A DNA stretch of 64,000 nt from Rhizobium sp. Root1334 (GCF_001426665.1 NZ_LMEY01000006.1:217055-281054), one strand, 5' to 3'; positions 43,634 through 54,050 are shown, numbered from the stretch's first letter. Notes: generated by a model from the sequence alone, not told the origin. Numbers and translations are program-made.

Positions 43634-43720
43634 GTGAAATTTCTCAATCTTGACTTTCTACGAGCCTTCGTGGCTGTCGCTGCCAGGGACAGTTTCACCG
43701 CTGGAGCCTGGCGACAATGA
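43634..43720 (+). pseudogene. N-terminal remnant of a LysR-type regulator
   Basis: The frame begins with GTG and reads VKFLNLDFLRAFVAVAARDS then FTAGAWRQ and stop. This is the first helix region of LysR proteins (LDLLRAFVAVAETGSFTAAA). The rest of the gene is absent, replaced by a glutamate dehydrogenase tail. Confidence 0.6.
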
Positions 43721-43747
43721 TGCGTGACATACGTGATCGGCGCGCAA

Positions 43748-43858
43748 AAAATTGCCACGGAATATGGTGCCGCTGGCGATTATGTGCTTGGCGCTAACAT
43801 CGGCGGATTTGTACGAGGTGCCGAAGCGATGGCTGCGCTCGGCGTTATATCAAATTGA
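43748..43858 (+). pseudogene. C-terminal remnant of NADP-type glutamate dehydrogenase
   Basis: The 36 codons KIATEYGAAGDYVLGANIGG, FVRGAEAMAALGVISN and stop match the end of GdhA (family NYVAGANIAGFVKVADAM). Nothing of the main enzyme is present. It marks a deletion or insertion scar with the LysR fragment. Confidence 0.65.
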
Positions 43859-44201
43859 ATTTGGGTGACTTTCTGTTCACGAGAACGTTTGTCGTCCAAG
43901 ATATCGATCGAAAATCAGGGCCTTTGACGCCAAAATTCCTGGCGCTGGCTGCCATGAAACGAAACTTGACTTCCTGGCTTCGGCATCTACGATAGGGTCA
44001 TGATGCCACTCAACCATCATCCGAGACGGGAGCCTCTACGTCTCAAAGCGGGAATTTAGCCCGGACGGGGTAGCCTCGTTCGGGTATCGCTTTTTCGTAT
44101 CGCATGCTCCGGCATGTTGACCACATGAGTGCGGCTGATTGGAATGTCCTTCTGACATCACAGCCGATTGAAGGCTAAGAAGCCCGAAATTGCAGGTTCA
44201 C
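43859..44201. other. Intergenic stretch with small hairpin
   Basis: No gene was recognised. ATGTC-CTTCT-GACAT forms a five-bp hairpin at about 44142-44156, too weak to name. Confidence 0.35.
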
Positions 44202-45032
44202 ATGGGATGCTCTCACGAAGGTGCTAGCTGGCACGCTGGCGTGCTCAGCCAATCGCAAATTTCCGAAGCTTTGGGGGAAGACGTTGACGCGCTGAGCGAG
44301 CTCCTGGCATATCCGCCTTTCAACCAGTTCGCCCGCCAGGAACACGAGGGCAGCACCCGTTGCCTTACCCTTTCCGCCGCAATGAGAGCAAATCTTGCGA
44401 TCGCTCATGCGCTTTGGAGACAGGCGAAACTATCGAGCGAAGTCGCTGCCCAGGTCGTGTCCAGCTGCCCGCAAATCGGTGCCTCCGTCGCGGCGATCAC
44501 CGATTTCGAGCACAATCAAGGTCCTGCGGTTGCTTCGCATTATCATGAGAGACCTGATCCCTTCCGGCTTTTCGATCCCGTAGCCGACGAGATGCTGCCC
44601 ATGCAGGTGACGGATGAGTATCTGGACCTTGTCGATGACCGGTTTCTTTTGTGGCGCAGGCCTGAAGTCGAGCCGGTGTTGACTGCGGCAAATCTCCACG
44701 CGCGTTCACGACGCGTTGCCAGCGACCCGCATGACTGTGTTGCCCGTCAAGAACTCCTGCAGCAATTGGCGGGACTAAATCGATCTGTATGTCACTATCG
44801 CGTCTGGCTTGGACGGGTTGCCGACCGGACTTTTCTGCCACAAGCGCACGATAACGGCAAAGATGCTCGCTTACCGAGCTCTGTTTTCGAAAGGCCCTCT
44901 TCCGCGGCCTCGACACTGGAGATGAATTACAGGACCAAGATATCTGTCAATATATCCCTGGCTGCACGCATCATGAAACGGCGAGCGCTTGGACTCAGGG
45001 TACGCATTGCGAATGCGCCGCGGCCCTGGTGA
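44202..45032 (+). CDS. Hypothetical protein, unknown family
   Basis: A protein of about 276 residues (a TTG four codons upstream is another start). Features are a helical N-terminal half (SQISEALGEDVDALSELLAY, LTLSAAMRANLAIAHALWRQ), a central Asp/Pro-rich part (ERPDPFRLFDPVADEML), and a basic C-terminal tail (LAARIMKRRALGLRVRI). The tail pattern suggests nucleic-acid contact. I do not recognise it. It runs in the same direction as the polyamine genes, 90 bp upstream. Confidence 0.55.
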   Translation: MGCSHEGASWHAGVLSQSQISEALGEDVDALSELLAYPPFNQFARQEHEGSTRCLTLSAAMRANLAIAHALWRQAKLSSEVAAQVVSSCPQIGASVAAITDFEHNQGPAVASHYHERPDPFRLFDPVADEMLPMQVTDEYLDLVDDRFLLWRRPEVEPVLTAANLHARSRRVASDPHDCVARQELLQQLAGLNRSVCHYRVWLGRVADRTFLPQAHDNGKDARLPSSVFERPSSAASTLEMNYRTKISVNISLAARIMKRRALGLRVRIANAPRPW

Positions 45033-45122
45033 TTTTCCTCCGCATGTTTCGAAACCAGGGCATCACAACTCGGCCCCGTGTTTTCGTCCCCCTTCCCTTT
45101 TCACCTCAACGCCGGAATGCCC

Positions 45123-46220
45123 ATGATTAAAACACCATACTATCTGATCGACGCCTCAAAGCTCATCCACAATCTGGAGAAGATTGCCTATGTAAGAGAA
45201 CAATCCGGCGCCAAGGCACTGTTGGCGTTAAAGTGCTTTGCGACGTGGTCGGTCTTCGACGTCATGTCCCCCTACATGGACGGAACGACGTCGTCGTCCC
45301 TGTTCGAGACCCGCCTCGGTCACGAGCAGTTCGGTGGAGAGACACATGCCTACAGTGTCGCCTATGACGACAATGAGATAGACGACGTCATCGCGCATGC
45401 CGACAAGATCATCTTCAACTCGATCTCCCAGCTTGATCGCTATGCCGCAAAGGCGGCCGGCATACCCCGCGGCCTGCGTCTCAATCCGCAGGTCAGTTCG
45501 TCCAGCTTCGATCTTGCAGATCCAGCCCGGCCGTTCAGCCGGCTGGGCGAATGGGATACCGGCAAGGTCGAGGCGGTCATGGACAAGATCAGCGGGTTCA
45601 TGATCCACAACAATTGCGAAAACAAGGATTTCGCGCTGTTCGACAGTTTGCTGGCGCAGATCGAAGACAAATTCGGCTCGCTGCTAGGCCGCGTCGATTG
45701 GGTGAGCCTTGGCGGCGGCATCCATTTTACTGGAGACGATTACCCGATCGACGCCTTCTGCGCCCGCCTGAAGGCATTTTCGGACCGCCACGGCGTGCAG
45801 GTCTATCTGGAGCCCGGCGAAGCCTCGATCACCGGCAGCACGACGCTCGAGGTGACCGTGCTCGATACGCTTTACAATGGCAAGCATCTCGCAATCGTCG
45901 ACAGCTCGATCGAGGCGCATATGCTCGATCTGCTGATCTATCGCGAGAGCGCCAAGGTCTCGCCGAATGAAGGCCCGCACAGCTACATGATCTGCGGCAA
46001 GTCGTGCCTTGCCGGTGATATTTTTGGCGAATTCCGCTTTCCGGCCGAATTGAAGGTTGGTGACCGCATCTCCTTCCAGGATGCCGCCGGCTACACCATG
46101 GTCAAGAAAAACTGGTTCAACGGCGTCAAAATGCCGGCGATCGCCATCAAGGACCTCGACGGAAACGTCAGGACGGTCCGCGAATTCACTTACGCGGACT
46201 ACAAGCAAAGCCTCTCCTGA
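45123..46220 (+). CDS. nspC: Carboxynorspermidine/carboxyspermidine decarboxylase
   Basis: A 365-residue PLP enzyme of the fold III decarboxylase group. The PLP Lys is in ALLALKCFATWSVF near residue 37, the Gly-rich phosphate site is VSLGGGIHFTG, the EPGEA motif is present, and the catalytic Cys region is ICGKSCLAGDIFG. It removes CO2 from carboxy(nor)spermidine to give spermidine or norspermidine. It is followed by the dehydrogenase gene, 37 bp away; together they make the alternative spermidine route found in rhizobia. An ATG two codons upstream is a second start option. Confidence 0.93.
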   Translation: MIKTPYYLIDASKLIHNLEKIAYVREQSGAKALLALKCFATWSVFDVMSPYMDGTTSSSLFETRLGHEQFGGETHAYSVAYDDNEIDDVIAHADKIIFNSISQLDRYAAKAAGIPRGLRLNPQVSSSSFDLADPARPFSRLGEWDTGKVEAVMDKISGFMIHNNCENKDFALFDSLLAQIEDKFGSLLGRVDWVSLGGGIHFTGDDYPIDAFCARLKAFSDRHGVQVYLEPGEASITGSTTLEVTVLDTLYNGKHLAIVDSSIEAHMLDLLIYRESAKVSPNEGPHSYMICGKSCLAGDIFGEFRFPAELKVGDRISFQDAAGYTMVKKNWFNGVKMPAIAIKDLDGNVRTVREFTYADYKQSLS

Positions 46221-46257
46221 GGCCATTCAACACACTACCAAGGAGATATCCCCGGAA

Positions 46258-47499
46258 ATGAAAAAGAACGTTCTCATCATCGGCGCCGGAGGCGTGGCTC
46301 AGGTTGCGGCACACAAGTGCGCACAGAACAGCGATGTATTGGGAGACATTCACATTGCATCCCGCACGGTGGAGAAATGCCGTAAGATCGTCGAATCCAT
46401 CCATGAGAAAAAGAGCCTGAAGACGGGCGTGAAACTCGAAGCGCATGCGCTCGACGCAATGGATGTGGAAGCAACGAAGGCTCTCATCATCAGCACCGGA
46501 TCCAAGATCGTCATCAATGTCGGCTCAGCCTTCGTCAACATGTCGGTGCTGCGCGCCTGCATCGACACGGGCGCGGCCTATCTCGACACGGCGATCCACG
46601 AAGACCCCAGCAAGATCTGCGAGATGCCGCCATGGTACGGAAATTATGAATGGAAGCGGGCGGCAGAATGCGAGGAGAAGGGCATTACAGCCATTCTCGG
46701 CATCGGCTTTGATCCCGGCGTCGTCAACGCCTATGCGAGGCTCGCAAAGGACGAGTATTTCGACACGATCACCGATATCGATATCATTGACATCAATGCC
46801 GGCAGCCATGGCCGATATTTCGCCACCAACTTCGACCCCGAGATCAACTTCCGCGAATTCACAGGAACGGTCTACTCCTGGCAGAAAGGGGCCTGGCAGA
46901 CGAACAAGATGTTCGAGGTCGGTCAGGAATTCGAACTGCCTGTCGTGGGCAAGCAGAAGGCCTACTTGACCGGTCATGACGAAGTCCACTCGCTGTCCAA
47001 GAACATGGATGGTGCGGATGTACGGTTCTGGATGGGTTTCGGCGATCACTACATCAACGTGTTTACCGTGCTGAACAGCCTTGGACTTCTCTCGGAACAA
47101 CCGGTGAAGACCGCCGAGGGACTTGAGGTCGTGCCGCTCAAGGTCGTCAAGGCCGTACTGCCCGACCCGACGTCCCTCGCCCCGGATTATGCCGGCAAGA
47201 CCTGCATCGGCGATCTCGTCAAGGGCATGAAGAATGGGGCGGAGCGCGAGATATTCATCTACAACGTCGCGGACCACAGGCAAGCTTTCGAGGAAGTTGG
47301 CTCGCAGGGCATTTCCTACACAGCGGGCATCCCGCCGGTCGCTGCCGCAATGCTGGTCGCCACCGGAGAGTGGGATGTCAGAAGGATGGCAAACGTCGAG
47401 GAACTGCGCCCTCGGCCGCTGCTTGAACTCCTGCACGGCATGGGGCTTCCGACACGCATACGCGACGAGAGCGGTGATCGCGCTTTAGCGCCGCTTTAA
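46258..47499 (+). CDS. Carboxynorspermidine/carboxyspermidine dehydrogenase
   Basis: A 413-residue enzyme of the saccharopine dehydrogenase family. The Rossmann start is MKKNVLIIGAGGVAQVAAHK, followed by HIASRTVEKCRKIV, the substrate region GFDPGVVNAYARLAKDEYFD and DAGSH-like DINAGSHGRYFATN. It joins aspartate semialdehyde to putrescine or diaminopropane with NADPH. The ATG follows AAGGAGAT. Its product is the substrate of the upstream decarboxylase. Confidence 0.93.
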   Translation: MKKNVLIIGAGGVAQVAAHKCAQNSDVLGDIHIASRTVEKCRKIVESIHEKKSLKTGVKLEAHALDAMDVEATKALIISTGSKIVINVGSAFVNMSVLRACIDTGAAYLDTAIHEDPSKICEMPPWYGNYEWKRAAECEEKGITAILGIGFDPGVVNAYARLAKDEYFDTITDIDIIDINAGSHGRYFATNFDPEINFREFTGTVYSWQKGAWQTNKMFEVGQEFELPVVGKQKAYLTGHDEVHSLSKNMDGADVRFWMGFGDHYINVFTVLNSLGLLSEQPVKTAEGLEVVPLKVVKAVLPDPTSLAPDYAGKTCIGDLVKGMKNGAEREIFIYNVADHRQAFEEVGSQGISYTAGIPPVAAAMLVATGEWDVRRMANVEELRPRPLLELLHGMGLPTRIRDESGDRALAPL

Positions 47500-47537
47500 A
47501 GGCGGTGAAAGGCGCTCGATTGCCTTAAAGAGAATGA

Positions 47538-47572
47538 CGGGATGATCACCGGTCCAACCGGTGATCATCCCG
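47538..47572. terminator. Perfect 15-bp hairpin after the polyamine genes
   Basis: CGGGATGATCACCGG pairs exactly with CCGGTGATCATCCCG around the loop TCCAA. It lies 38 bp after the dehydrogenase gene and between convergent genes, as expected for a bidirectional terminator, though no T-run follows. Confidence 0.7.
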
Positions 47573-47682
47573 TGCGTCGCGCCGTGACTTGCAGGTTGCA
47601 GTGGTGAACGCCTGCCGAGCCAGGTCAGACCGTTCTTGCGGCTTGCAAGGGAAAGTCAAGTGTCCGCTGCGCCCGAACTGGC

Positions 47683-48849
47683 TCAGTTCTCGACCGACAG
47701 GTTCTTGCCATCCCATCTGAGCAGGAAGACCTCATTGCGGGGCTTGCCTTCGCTGTCTTCCCCACCCACGAGAAGAACGCCGCCGGGCAAGGCAAACGAA
47801 GCGCCATAGGCCAAGCCGTGCGGCAGCTTGCCCACCTGCTTCCAGTCGTTGCCACTGAAGGCGTACACCTCGTCGCGCCAGCTTTTTTTCAGGCCCTCAT
47901 GGGCAAACCACTTCCCCGCTGCAGCATTGGCTTGTGCGCCTCTGAAGTTGGCGCCGCCGGCCACAAGGACGTCATCGCCGGCAACTGCGGCATAGGCACC
48001 TGCCACCCCCTCCTGAAGCTCCGACGCGGAAATGGCCGGTAGATCGGCGAGTTTCTGCCAGGAGGCTTCTTTCTCCTTGACCTGCAGCAGCTTGACCTCG
48101 GGGGTGCGCAGCCCGGGCTTGATTTCACCGCTCACGACCATGAAGCGGCCGTCGCCTTCGACGACGACTGCGGGATCGCAGTTGGGCAGGAACGGATTGT
48201 TGCCCAACGTGCCCCAGCTATTACCGGCCGTGTCGTAGACCAGCACCTCGTCGTTCCAGCGATAATCCTTCGGGTGCATGCCCATGTAGGAATCGACGAG
48301 TTTCTTGAAACCCTCTGGGTCCTTGTCCTTATCAATTGCGCCCACGTCGGCCAGATATTTGTCGAACAGATCCTTGTTGTAGCCCCCGACGATCGCAATG
48401 CGCCCGTCGCTAAGCGGCACGGCCTTCGCACCCGAAAGGCCGACAGGCGTCTGCGTATCCAGCTTCGACCAAGTGTCGGACTCGGTATCGTAGGCATAGA
48501 CCGTGTCGAATATGATCGGTGATTTGGCCGAAGCGTCGGCTTTGCCATTGCCGCTGAAGGCAAAGATTTTCTTGCCGGAGACGGCCACCGCCGCGCCATT
48601 CACCGCCGGTCCGGCAAAGGCGGCGCGCTTCACCCATCCCTTAGTCGGATCGGCCAGATCGAGCGCATAGAAATCGGCTCCGGCCGAGCCGAGCCCGACA
48701 TAGGCGGTATCGCCAACACGCGCGGCAACGCCGTTCTTGACGCCGACAGGCAGATCCGGCCAGGTTTCAGCGGCCATGGCCACACCGGCCGATAGCGTTA
48801 TCGCTGCGACGCTCGTCGTCAGTCGCTTTCCGAAGGTCGATCCAGGCAT
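47683..48849 (-). CDS. nanM: Sialic acid mutarotase, NanM-like kelch protein
   Basis: A 388-residue secreted protein (signal peptide [17 protein letters not shown]). It has kelch repeats: [60 protein letters not shown] and [15 protein letters not shown]. NanM speeds alpha/beta interconversion of N-acetylneuraminate in the periplasm so that the transporter gets its preferred anomer. It lies 54 bp downstream of the NanE-NanK gene, same strand. Confidence 0.88.
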   Translation of the reverse strand: MPGSTFGKRLTTSVAAITLSAGVAMAAETWPDLPVGVKNGVAARVGDTAYVGLGSAGADFYALDLADPTKGWVKRAAFAGPAVNGAAVAVSGKKIFAFSGNGKADASAKSPIIFDTVYAYDTESDTWSKLDTQTPVGLSGAKAVPLSDGRIAIVGGYNKDLFDKYLADVGAIDKDKDPEGFKKLVDSYMGMHPKDYRWNDEVLVYDTAGNSWGTLGNNPFLPNCDPAVVVEGDGRFMVVSGEIKPGLRTPEVKLLQVKEKEASWQKLADLPAISASELQEGVAGAYAAVAGDDVLVAGGANFRGAQANAAAGKWFAHEGLKKSWRDEVYAFSGNDWKQVGKLPHGLAYGASFALPGGVLLVGGEDSEGKPRNEVFLLRWDGKNLSVEN

Positions 48850-48903
48850 TCATAGTCTCCTCTCCATTGATTTCAAAGTTTGGGAAAGCACAGCAACCGC
48901 CCG

Positions 48904-50445
48904 TCACCACGATGTGACAGCCATGTCAGCCACACCGACAATGCCGGCATCGGACCCGAGTTCGGCGATGACAAGGTCAGGGACGACAGCCTGCGGATGG
49001 ACAGCGAGGGCCTCGCGCAGCATTTCGATGAACCCGCCAGCCAGGCCGACGCCGCCACCGATCACGATGCGTTCGGGGTCCGCGACGGCCTGCAGACCGG
49101 CAATCGCGACAGCGAGCCGCGCCGCCGCCGCATGCAAAACGTCCCGGGCCCAGCTTTCACCGGCGTGAGCGGCTGTAAAAACCGCGCGAGCATCGCCGTC
49201 ATGGCCGATACCGCGCGCGGCCTGCGCGATCCCGAACCCGGATGCCAGCGTTTCCAGGCGGATAGAGCCCTCCGCCCCGCTGACTGGAATTTGTCCGAGG
49301 CTGCCCGCGATACCTCGTGCGCCGCGATGCAGCCGGCCACCCAGAACGAGACCTCCGCCGATACCGCTGGAGATTGTCAGGAACGCCATGTCGCGGCCCT
49401 GTCCTGCGCCGAACCGATATTCGCCCCAGGCAGCCGCCTGTGCGTCATTGACCGCCACAACCCGCATACCGAGCGAAGCGCCGAGCGCGCTGGCCAGGGT
49501 AAATCCGTGTGGGATGGCCAGCGTCCCGGGGTTGAGCGCCGACCAGACGCCGCCGTCGATGCGGCCGGTCACCGCTGCGGCGGCGCGATCGTAACGGCCG
49601 CCCCAGCCACTGGCGAGGCCGGCCATAGCCGCCAGCCAGCTTTCGCTGCCCACATCCGCCGGTGTCGGTATGACACGGCGCTCGATGACGATTCTTCCCT
49701 GCACCAGTGCGGCGATGGTCTTGGTTCCGCCGATGTCAAAGGCGAGCACGGCCGGGATCGGCCGGGCCGCCGTCGCGACAGCCTGCCGGAACCAATCCGT
49801 AATGTGCTCCGGGCGCGTGATCGCCGAACCGACGACCACAGCGCCAGCACCTGCCCGGATTGCTGCACCGGCCATCTCGGGGCTGTTGTAGCGCCCTTCC
49901 GCAAACACCGGCGCGCCCAACACGGCGCAGAGCCGCACGAGGTCGAGGTCCGGCTCCTTCGGCGTCGGAGCATCACTGGCATAGCCCGACATGGTGGTTC
50001 CGACGATGTCGGCCCCAGCTGCGAGTGCGCTGCGGGCTTCCGCTTGCGTAGAAATATCGGCCATCGCCACCCGGCCGCGCCGCTTTATCTCGCCGAGCAA
50101 CTCGCCGACTGGCACCGGACGTGGCCTGTCAGTGGCATCGACCGCAACGATAGCGGCGCCCGCCTCGCAAAGATCGATGACATCACTCAGTAATGGCGTG
50201 ATGCGCACCGAACTGTCTTTAAGGTCGCGCTTGACGAGACCGATAACGGGTAACGCACTTGCCTGCACGACTGCGGCGACGTTGGCGCTCCCTTCGATGC
50301 GCAGCCCGGCCGCCCCTGCGGCTTCGGCAGCGCGCGCATAGGCAACGACCGTTGCAACATTGTCAAACGGGCCATCGGGAACCGGCTGGCAGGAGACGAT
50401 GAGCTTGCCCCGCAAGCCTTCGAGAATATTTCGTTCGCCGCTCAC
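48904..50445 (-). CDS. NanE-NanK fusion: ManNAc-6-P epimerase and ManNAc kinase
   Basis: A 513-residue bifunctional protein. Residues 1-230 form a NanE barrel (LIVSCQPVPDGPFDN, MADISTQAEARSALAAGADI, FAEGRYNSPEMAGAAI). Residues 231-513 form an ROK kinase (LAFDIGGTKTIAALVQG, ISSGIGGGLVLGGRLH). It phosphorylates ManNAc and epimerises ManNAc-6-P to GlcNAc-6-P. The zinc motif usual in ROK kinases (CxCGxxGC) is missing; the region reads GAEGSIRLETLASG. It is divergent from nanR. Confidence 0.92.
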   Translation of the reverse strand: MSGERNILEGLRGKLIVSCQPVPDGPFDNVATVVAYARAAEAAGAAGLRIEGSANVAAVVQASALPVIGLVKRDLKDSSVRITPLLSDVIDLCEAGAAIVAVDATDRPRPVPVGELLGEIKRRGRVAMADISTQAEARSALAAGADIVGTTMSGYASDAPTPKEPDLDLVRLCAVLGAPVFAEGRYNSPEMAGAAIRAGAGAVVVGSAITRPEHITDWFRQAVATAARPIPAVLAFDIGGTKTIAALVQGRIVIERRVIPTPADVGSESWLAAMAGLASGWGGRYDRAAAAVTGRIDGGVWSALNPGTLAIPHGFTLASALGASLGMRVVAVNDAQAAAWGEYRFGAGQGRDMAFLTISSGIGGGLVLGGRLHRGARGIAGSLGQIPVSGAEGSIRLETLASGFGIAQAARGIGHDGDARAVFTAAHAGESWARDVLHAAAARLAVAIAGLQAVADPERIVIGGGVGLAGGFIEMLREALAVHPQAVVPDLVIAELGSDAGIVGVADMAVTSW

Positions 50446-50619
50446 AACGGACCTCCCCTATTCAAGTGGCTGGTAATCGGAGCTTGCCCATTGATGTTTC
50501 GACCAGAGCAAACAGCCGCTGCTATTCTCTCAAACGCGTTTTCCTATTCGCGAAGGCGCGCGTTTCAGATATCTCCTGACAGGACCAGCTATTGGTGATT
50601 TCAATATCCGATTGACAGA

Positions 50620-50636
50620 TATCCTACAAGTGGATA
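50620..50636. promoter_or_regulatory. Possible NanR operator
   Basis: TATCC-TACAAGT-GGATA is a perfect inverted repeat 50 bp before nanR. A direct repeat CAGATATC occurs at 50566 and 50616. FadR/GntR regulators often bind such spaced palindromes. Confidence 0.4.
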
Positions 50637-50686
50637 AATGTGGCGACACTGTCTTTTCGGAGTCAAAAAGGCAACCGGAGACGAAC

Positions 50687-51418
50687 ATGAACGTGAAGTC
50701 GATTAAGCCCCTGAAGCGAGCCCCTCTCCTGCACGTGTCCGTTCAGGAGAGCCTGCGCGCCTATATCGAAGACAATCACCTCGATGCAGGCGCACCGCTA
50801 CCGCCCGAAGGTGAACTCGCCACCCAGCTGGGTGTGAGCCGCAACTCGGTGCGCGAGGGCATCAAGGCCCTGGAATCGGTCGGCGTGTTGGAATCGCGCC
50901 GCGGCATTGGTGTTTTCGTCAAGGCGTTTTCGTTTGAACCGTTGCTGGAAAACCTTGCTTATGGCTTGGGCGGCGCACTCAAGCAGATTGAAGAAGTTAT
51001 CATCATCCGCCGCACCCTTGAGGTCGGGCTGATCGAGCAGACCATTGCGCTTATCGGACCAAGCGACATCCGGGAGTTGCGCGAAACCTGCGACAAGATG
51101 AAAGCTCGCGCCGAGCGCGGCGAGAGTTTCCCCGACGAAGACCGGTACTTCCACCAGTTACTTTTCCGCTGCCAGAAGAACGAGGTGTTGTTGCGCCTGA
51201 TCGAGGTCTTCTGGTTGGCTTTCTACAAGGCGTCCGACTTCGTCAATCTCGAGAATGCGGACCCAATGCAAACCTGGCGCGACCATGCTGCGATCGTCGA
51301 CGCGGTCGAAGCTCGGGATCTCGCGGCCGCCAAGGACCGGCTCGACAACCATTATGCCGGAATCAATCGCGTGATCGCCGGCAACAAGACAACCACACCT
51401 GTAGGGAGGACTACATGA
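50687..51418 (+). CDS. nanR: FadR/GntR family regulator of sialic acid genes
   Basis: A 243-residue protein: GntR winged helix (PEGELATQLGVSRNSVREGI, about residues 40-59) followed by an FCD ligand domain (VIIIRRTLEVGLIEQT, DRYFHQLLFRC, WRDHAAIVDAVEARD) with the His and Asp residues that bind metal and ligand. The ATG follows GGAG. It overlaps the transporter binding-protein gene by four bases, so it is first in the nan transport operon. Role as NanR is by context. Confidence 0.85.
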   Translation: MNVKSIKPLKRAPLLHVSVQESLRAYIEDNHLDAGAPLPPEGELATQLGVSRNSVREGIKALESVGVLESRRGIGVFVKAFSFEPLLENLAYGLGGALKQIEEVIIIRRTLEVGLIEQTIALIGPSDIRELRETCDKMKARAERGESFPDEDRYFHQLLFRCQKNEVLLRLIEVFWLAFYKASDFVNLENADPMQTWRDHAAIVDAVEARDLAAAKDRLDNHYAGINRVIAGNKTTTPVGRTT

Positions 51419-53001
51419 ACTTGAAAACCACGATTTCGGCGCTCGCATTGTCGGCGGCGCTTTTCGGCGGCTTGGCCGCCACGGCCGTGCCAGCCCTCGC
51501 CGAGGGCGGCACGATTTCCGGCGGGTTCGATGTCGGTCCGGGCGGTTTCCAGGGTAATTTCAACCCGCTCGCAGCAACCAGCGGCTTCACATGGCTCGTG
51601 ACCTATTTCGAACCGTTGGTTATCTACGACGGCAAACTCGAAAAGATCATCGGCGATCTGGCCGAATCTTACGAAGCAAGCGCCGACCAGAAGGCCTATA
51701 CCTTCAAGCTCGCCGAAACCAAGTGGCACGACGGCAAGCCCTTCACCTCCAAGGACGTCAAATTCACCCTCGATCTGGCCAAGAACGACAAGGCAGGCTC
51801 TGTTTTTGCCGCCCGTCTTGGCGCTATCGAATCTGTCGAGACCCCGGACGATCGCACGGTCGTGATCAAACTTTCTGCGGCAACACCGAGCATTCTCGAC
51901 ACGCTGACCAAGGTTATGATGCTGCCCGAGCATGCGCTGGCCTCCATCCCAGTCGAACAGATAGCCAAGAATGCCTGGTGGTCGGCCTCGCCGATCGGCA
52001 CCGGCCCGTTCAAGTTCACCAAGTATGTTGCCGACCAGTATGTCGAGCTCGCGGCCAATCCCGACTATCGCGGCGGCAAGCCTGCTGCAGAGAAGCTGAT
52101 CAACCGCTATTTCGCCAATCCTGCTGCAGCCATCGCCGCTTTGCGCTCAGGCGAAATTCAGTTCACGTATGTCGATTCCAACGACGTCTCGACATTCAAC
52201 AACGACAACGCCTTCCGGGTGATCGAGGGCGATTCCTATGTCGTCAACTATGTCGGCTTCAACCAGGAAGTGGCACTGTGGAAGGATTTGAAGGTCCGTC
52301 AGGCTTTCATGCATGCCATCGACCGTGACGCCATCATCAAGAGCCTTTATGGCGGCGCCGCCAAGCCGGCAAACTGCGTCTATGTCGCCGATCGCCTTGT
52401 GCCGCAGGGCATCGACGCCTACGGCTACGATCCCGAGAAGGCCAAACAACTGCTGGCTGAAGCAGGATGGGACAAGATCAACGGCGACAAGCCGATCACG
52501 ATCCTGACCTACTACACATCACCACTGGCGACCAACGTGCTTGCCGCCATGCAGGCAATGCTCGCCCAGGTCGGCATCAACATCGTGCCGCGTGCGGTCG
52601 ATACCCCAACCTACAACTCGGTTGTCTACCAGCAGGAGGGTAACGCCGGCGAGTTCCCGCTGATTTATGCAGGCCTGCAGAACGGCCCCGATGCATCCAA
52701 CATCAACATCGGCCTGAACGAGAAACAGATTCCTCCGGCAGGCGCCAACCTCATGCGCATCCGCATGCCGGACGTAACCAACGCCCTCGACGCCGCTCTT
52801 GCGGAAACCGACGCGGACAAGCGCGATGCCCGTTATCAGGATGTGTGCAAGGCGACGAACGCCAACCTGCCCTGGGGCACCATGTGGGTCGCCAACCGCT
52901 ACGGCGTGGTCTCCGCGACGCTGAAGGACTTCGTATGGACGCCCGCACCCGCCGGCGGCCCCTATCAGGCCCTCCCTGAAAAGTGGTCGATCGCCGAATA
53001 G
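51415..53001 (+). CDS. Sialic acid-type ABC transporter binding protein (oligopeptide family 5)
   Basis: A 528-residue periplasmic receptor with a signal peptide ending VPALA. Family 5 features are [59 protein letters not shown] and [20 protein letters not shown]. Peptide-type ABC systems can carry sialic acid, as SatABCD of Haemophilus ducreyi does. Gene context with nanA, nanEK and nanM suggests this ligand. Confidence 0.88.
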   Translation: MNLKTTISALALSAALFGGLAATAVPALAEGGTISGGFDVGPGGFQGNFNPLAATSGFTWLVTYFEPLVIYDGKLEKIIGDLAESYEASADQKAYTFKLAETKWHDGKPFTSKDVKFTLDLAKNDKAGSVFAARLGAIESVETPDDRTVVIKLSAATPSILDTLTKVMMLPEHALASIPVEQIAKNAWWSASPIGTGPFKFTKYVADQYVELAANPDYRGGKPAAEKLINRYFANPAAAIAALRSGEIQFTYVDSNDVSTFNNDNAFRVIEGDSYVVNYVGFNQEVALWKDLKVRQAFMHAIDRDAIIKSLYGGAAKPANCVYVADRLVPQGIDAYGYDPEKAKQLLAEAGWDKINGDKPITILTYYTSPLATNVLAAMQAMLAQVGINIVPRAVDTPTYNSVVYQQEGNAGEFPLIYAGLQNGPDASNINIGLNEKQIPPAGANLMRIRMPDVTNALDAALAETDADKRDARYQDVCKATNANLPWGTMWVANRYGVVSATLKDFVWTPAPAGGPYQALPEKWSIAE

Positions 53002-53089
53002 GCCAATTTCCTCCCCGGGGGTGGCCATCACATCGGTCACCCCATTTTTTGGAAACTTCCGCAACTCCTGGAAAGGGTGCTGGTCTCCT

Positions 53090-54049
53090 ATGCTTCGCTA
53101 CTGTCTCCATCGCCTTTTAATCGGGCTCGGCATGCTGCTCGCGCTGACCGTACTGATCTTCGTGCTGTTGCAACTGACGCCCGGCGACCCGATCGACGCC
53201 TATATCGATCCCAATGTCGCCATGTCGAAGGAGGCGATGGATGCCTTGCGTGCGCAGCTCGGTCTTAATCAGCCCTTGCCCGCACAGTACCTGGCCTGGC
53301 TCTCCCAAGCTGTCCAGGGCAATCTAGGCCATTCGCTGCAACGTTTCAACGAGACCGTCGCAGGCCTGATCGTATCTCGCATCGGCCCCACCCTGCTGCT
53401 CATGGGCGCTGGGCTTGTTATTGCCATTGTCATCGGCATCGCCAGCGGCATCATCAGCGCTGTGCGCCGCAATACGCTGCCGGACTATTCCTTTTCGGTG
53501 CTCGCTCTGCTTGGCATATCGAGCCCGGCGTTCCTGACCGCGCTCTTGGGTCTCTACGTCTTTTCCGTGCGGTTGAAATGGACGCCTTCGGGGGGCATGC
53601 TGACACCTGCGACCGACTTCTCGATCGGTGATCTGTTGCACCACCTGATCCTGCCGGCAACCGTGCTTTCGATCGGCCATGCGGCGTTGATCATGCGGTA
53701 CATGCGCGCTTCGATGCTGGAGGTCCTCAACCAGGACTACGTGCGCACGGCGCGGGCGAAGGGCGTCAAGGAGTTCTGGGTCGTCACCAAGCATGCGTTG
53801 CGCAACGCGCTTTTGCCGGTCGTCACTCTTATCGGCTCGACCATCGGGCTTGCCGTCGGAGGCGCCATCTTCATCGAAAGTGTCTTCAACTGGCCGGGCA
53901 TGGGACTGCTGCTCATCAGCGCCGTCGAAACCCGCGACTATCCCGTCATCATGGGCGCGACGCTGGTCATCGGTGCCTGCGTTATCGTCGTCAACATCCT
54001 GACCGACCTTGCCTACGCGGTCATCGATCCACGCATCGAGGTGGTCTGA
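53090..54049 (+). CDS. ABC transporter permease, DppB type
   Basis: A 319-residue permease with six membrane segments. N-terminal [28 protein letters not shown], and the coupling loop [20 protein letters not shown] are standard for DppB/OppB proteins. The ATG at 53090 fits the [10 protein letters not shown] start. Confidence 0.92.
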   Translation: MLRYCLHRLLIGLGMLLALTVLIFVLLQLTPGDPIDAYIDPNVAMSKEAMDALRAQLGLNQPLPAQYLAWLSQAVQGNLGHSLQRFNETVAGLIVSRIGPTLLLMGAGLVIAIVIGIASGIISAVRRNTLPDYSFSVLALLGISSPAFLTALLGLYVFSVRLKWTPSGGMLTPATDFSIGDLLHHLILPATVLSIGHAALIMRYMRASMLEVLNQDYVRTARAKGVKEFWVVTKHALRNALLPVVTLIGSTIGLAVGGAIFIESVFNWPGMGLLLISAVETRDYPVIMGATLVIGACVIVVNILTDLAYAVIDPRIEVV

Positions 54050-54050
54050 T

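Noticed and set aside
48880..50193. A 437-codon plus-strand frame antisense to the NanE-NanK gene
   Set aside because: It has no recognisable domain and exactly mirrors codon positions of the real gene.
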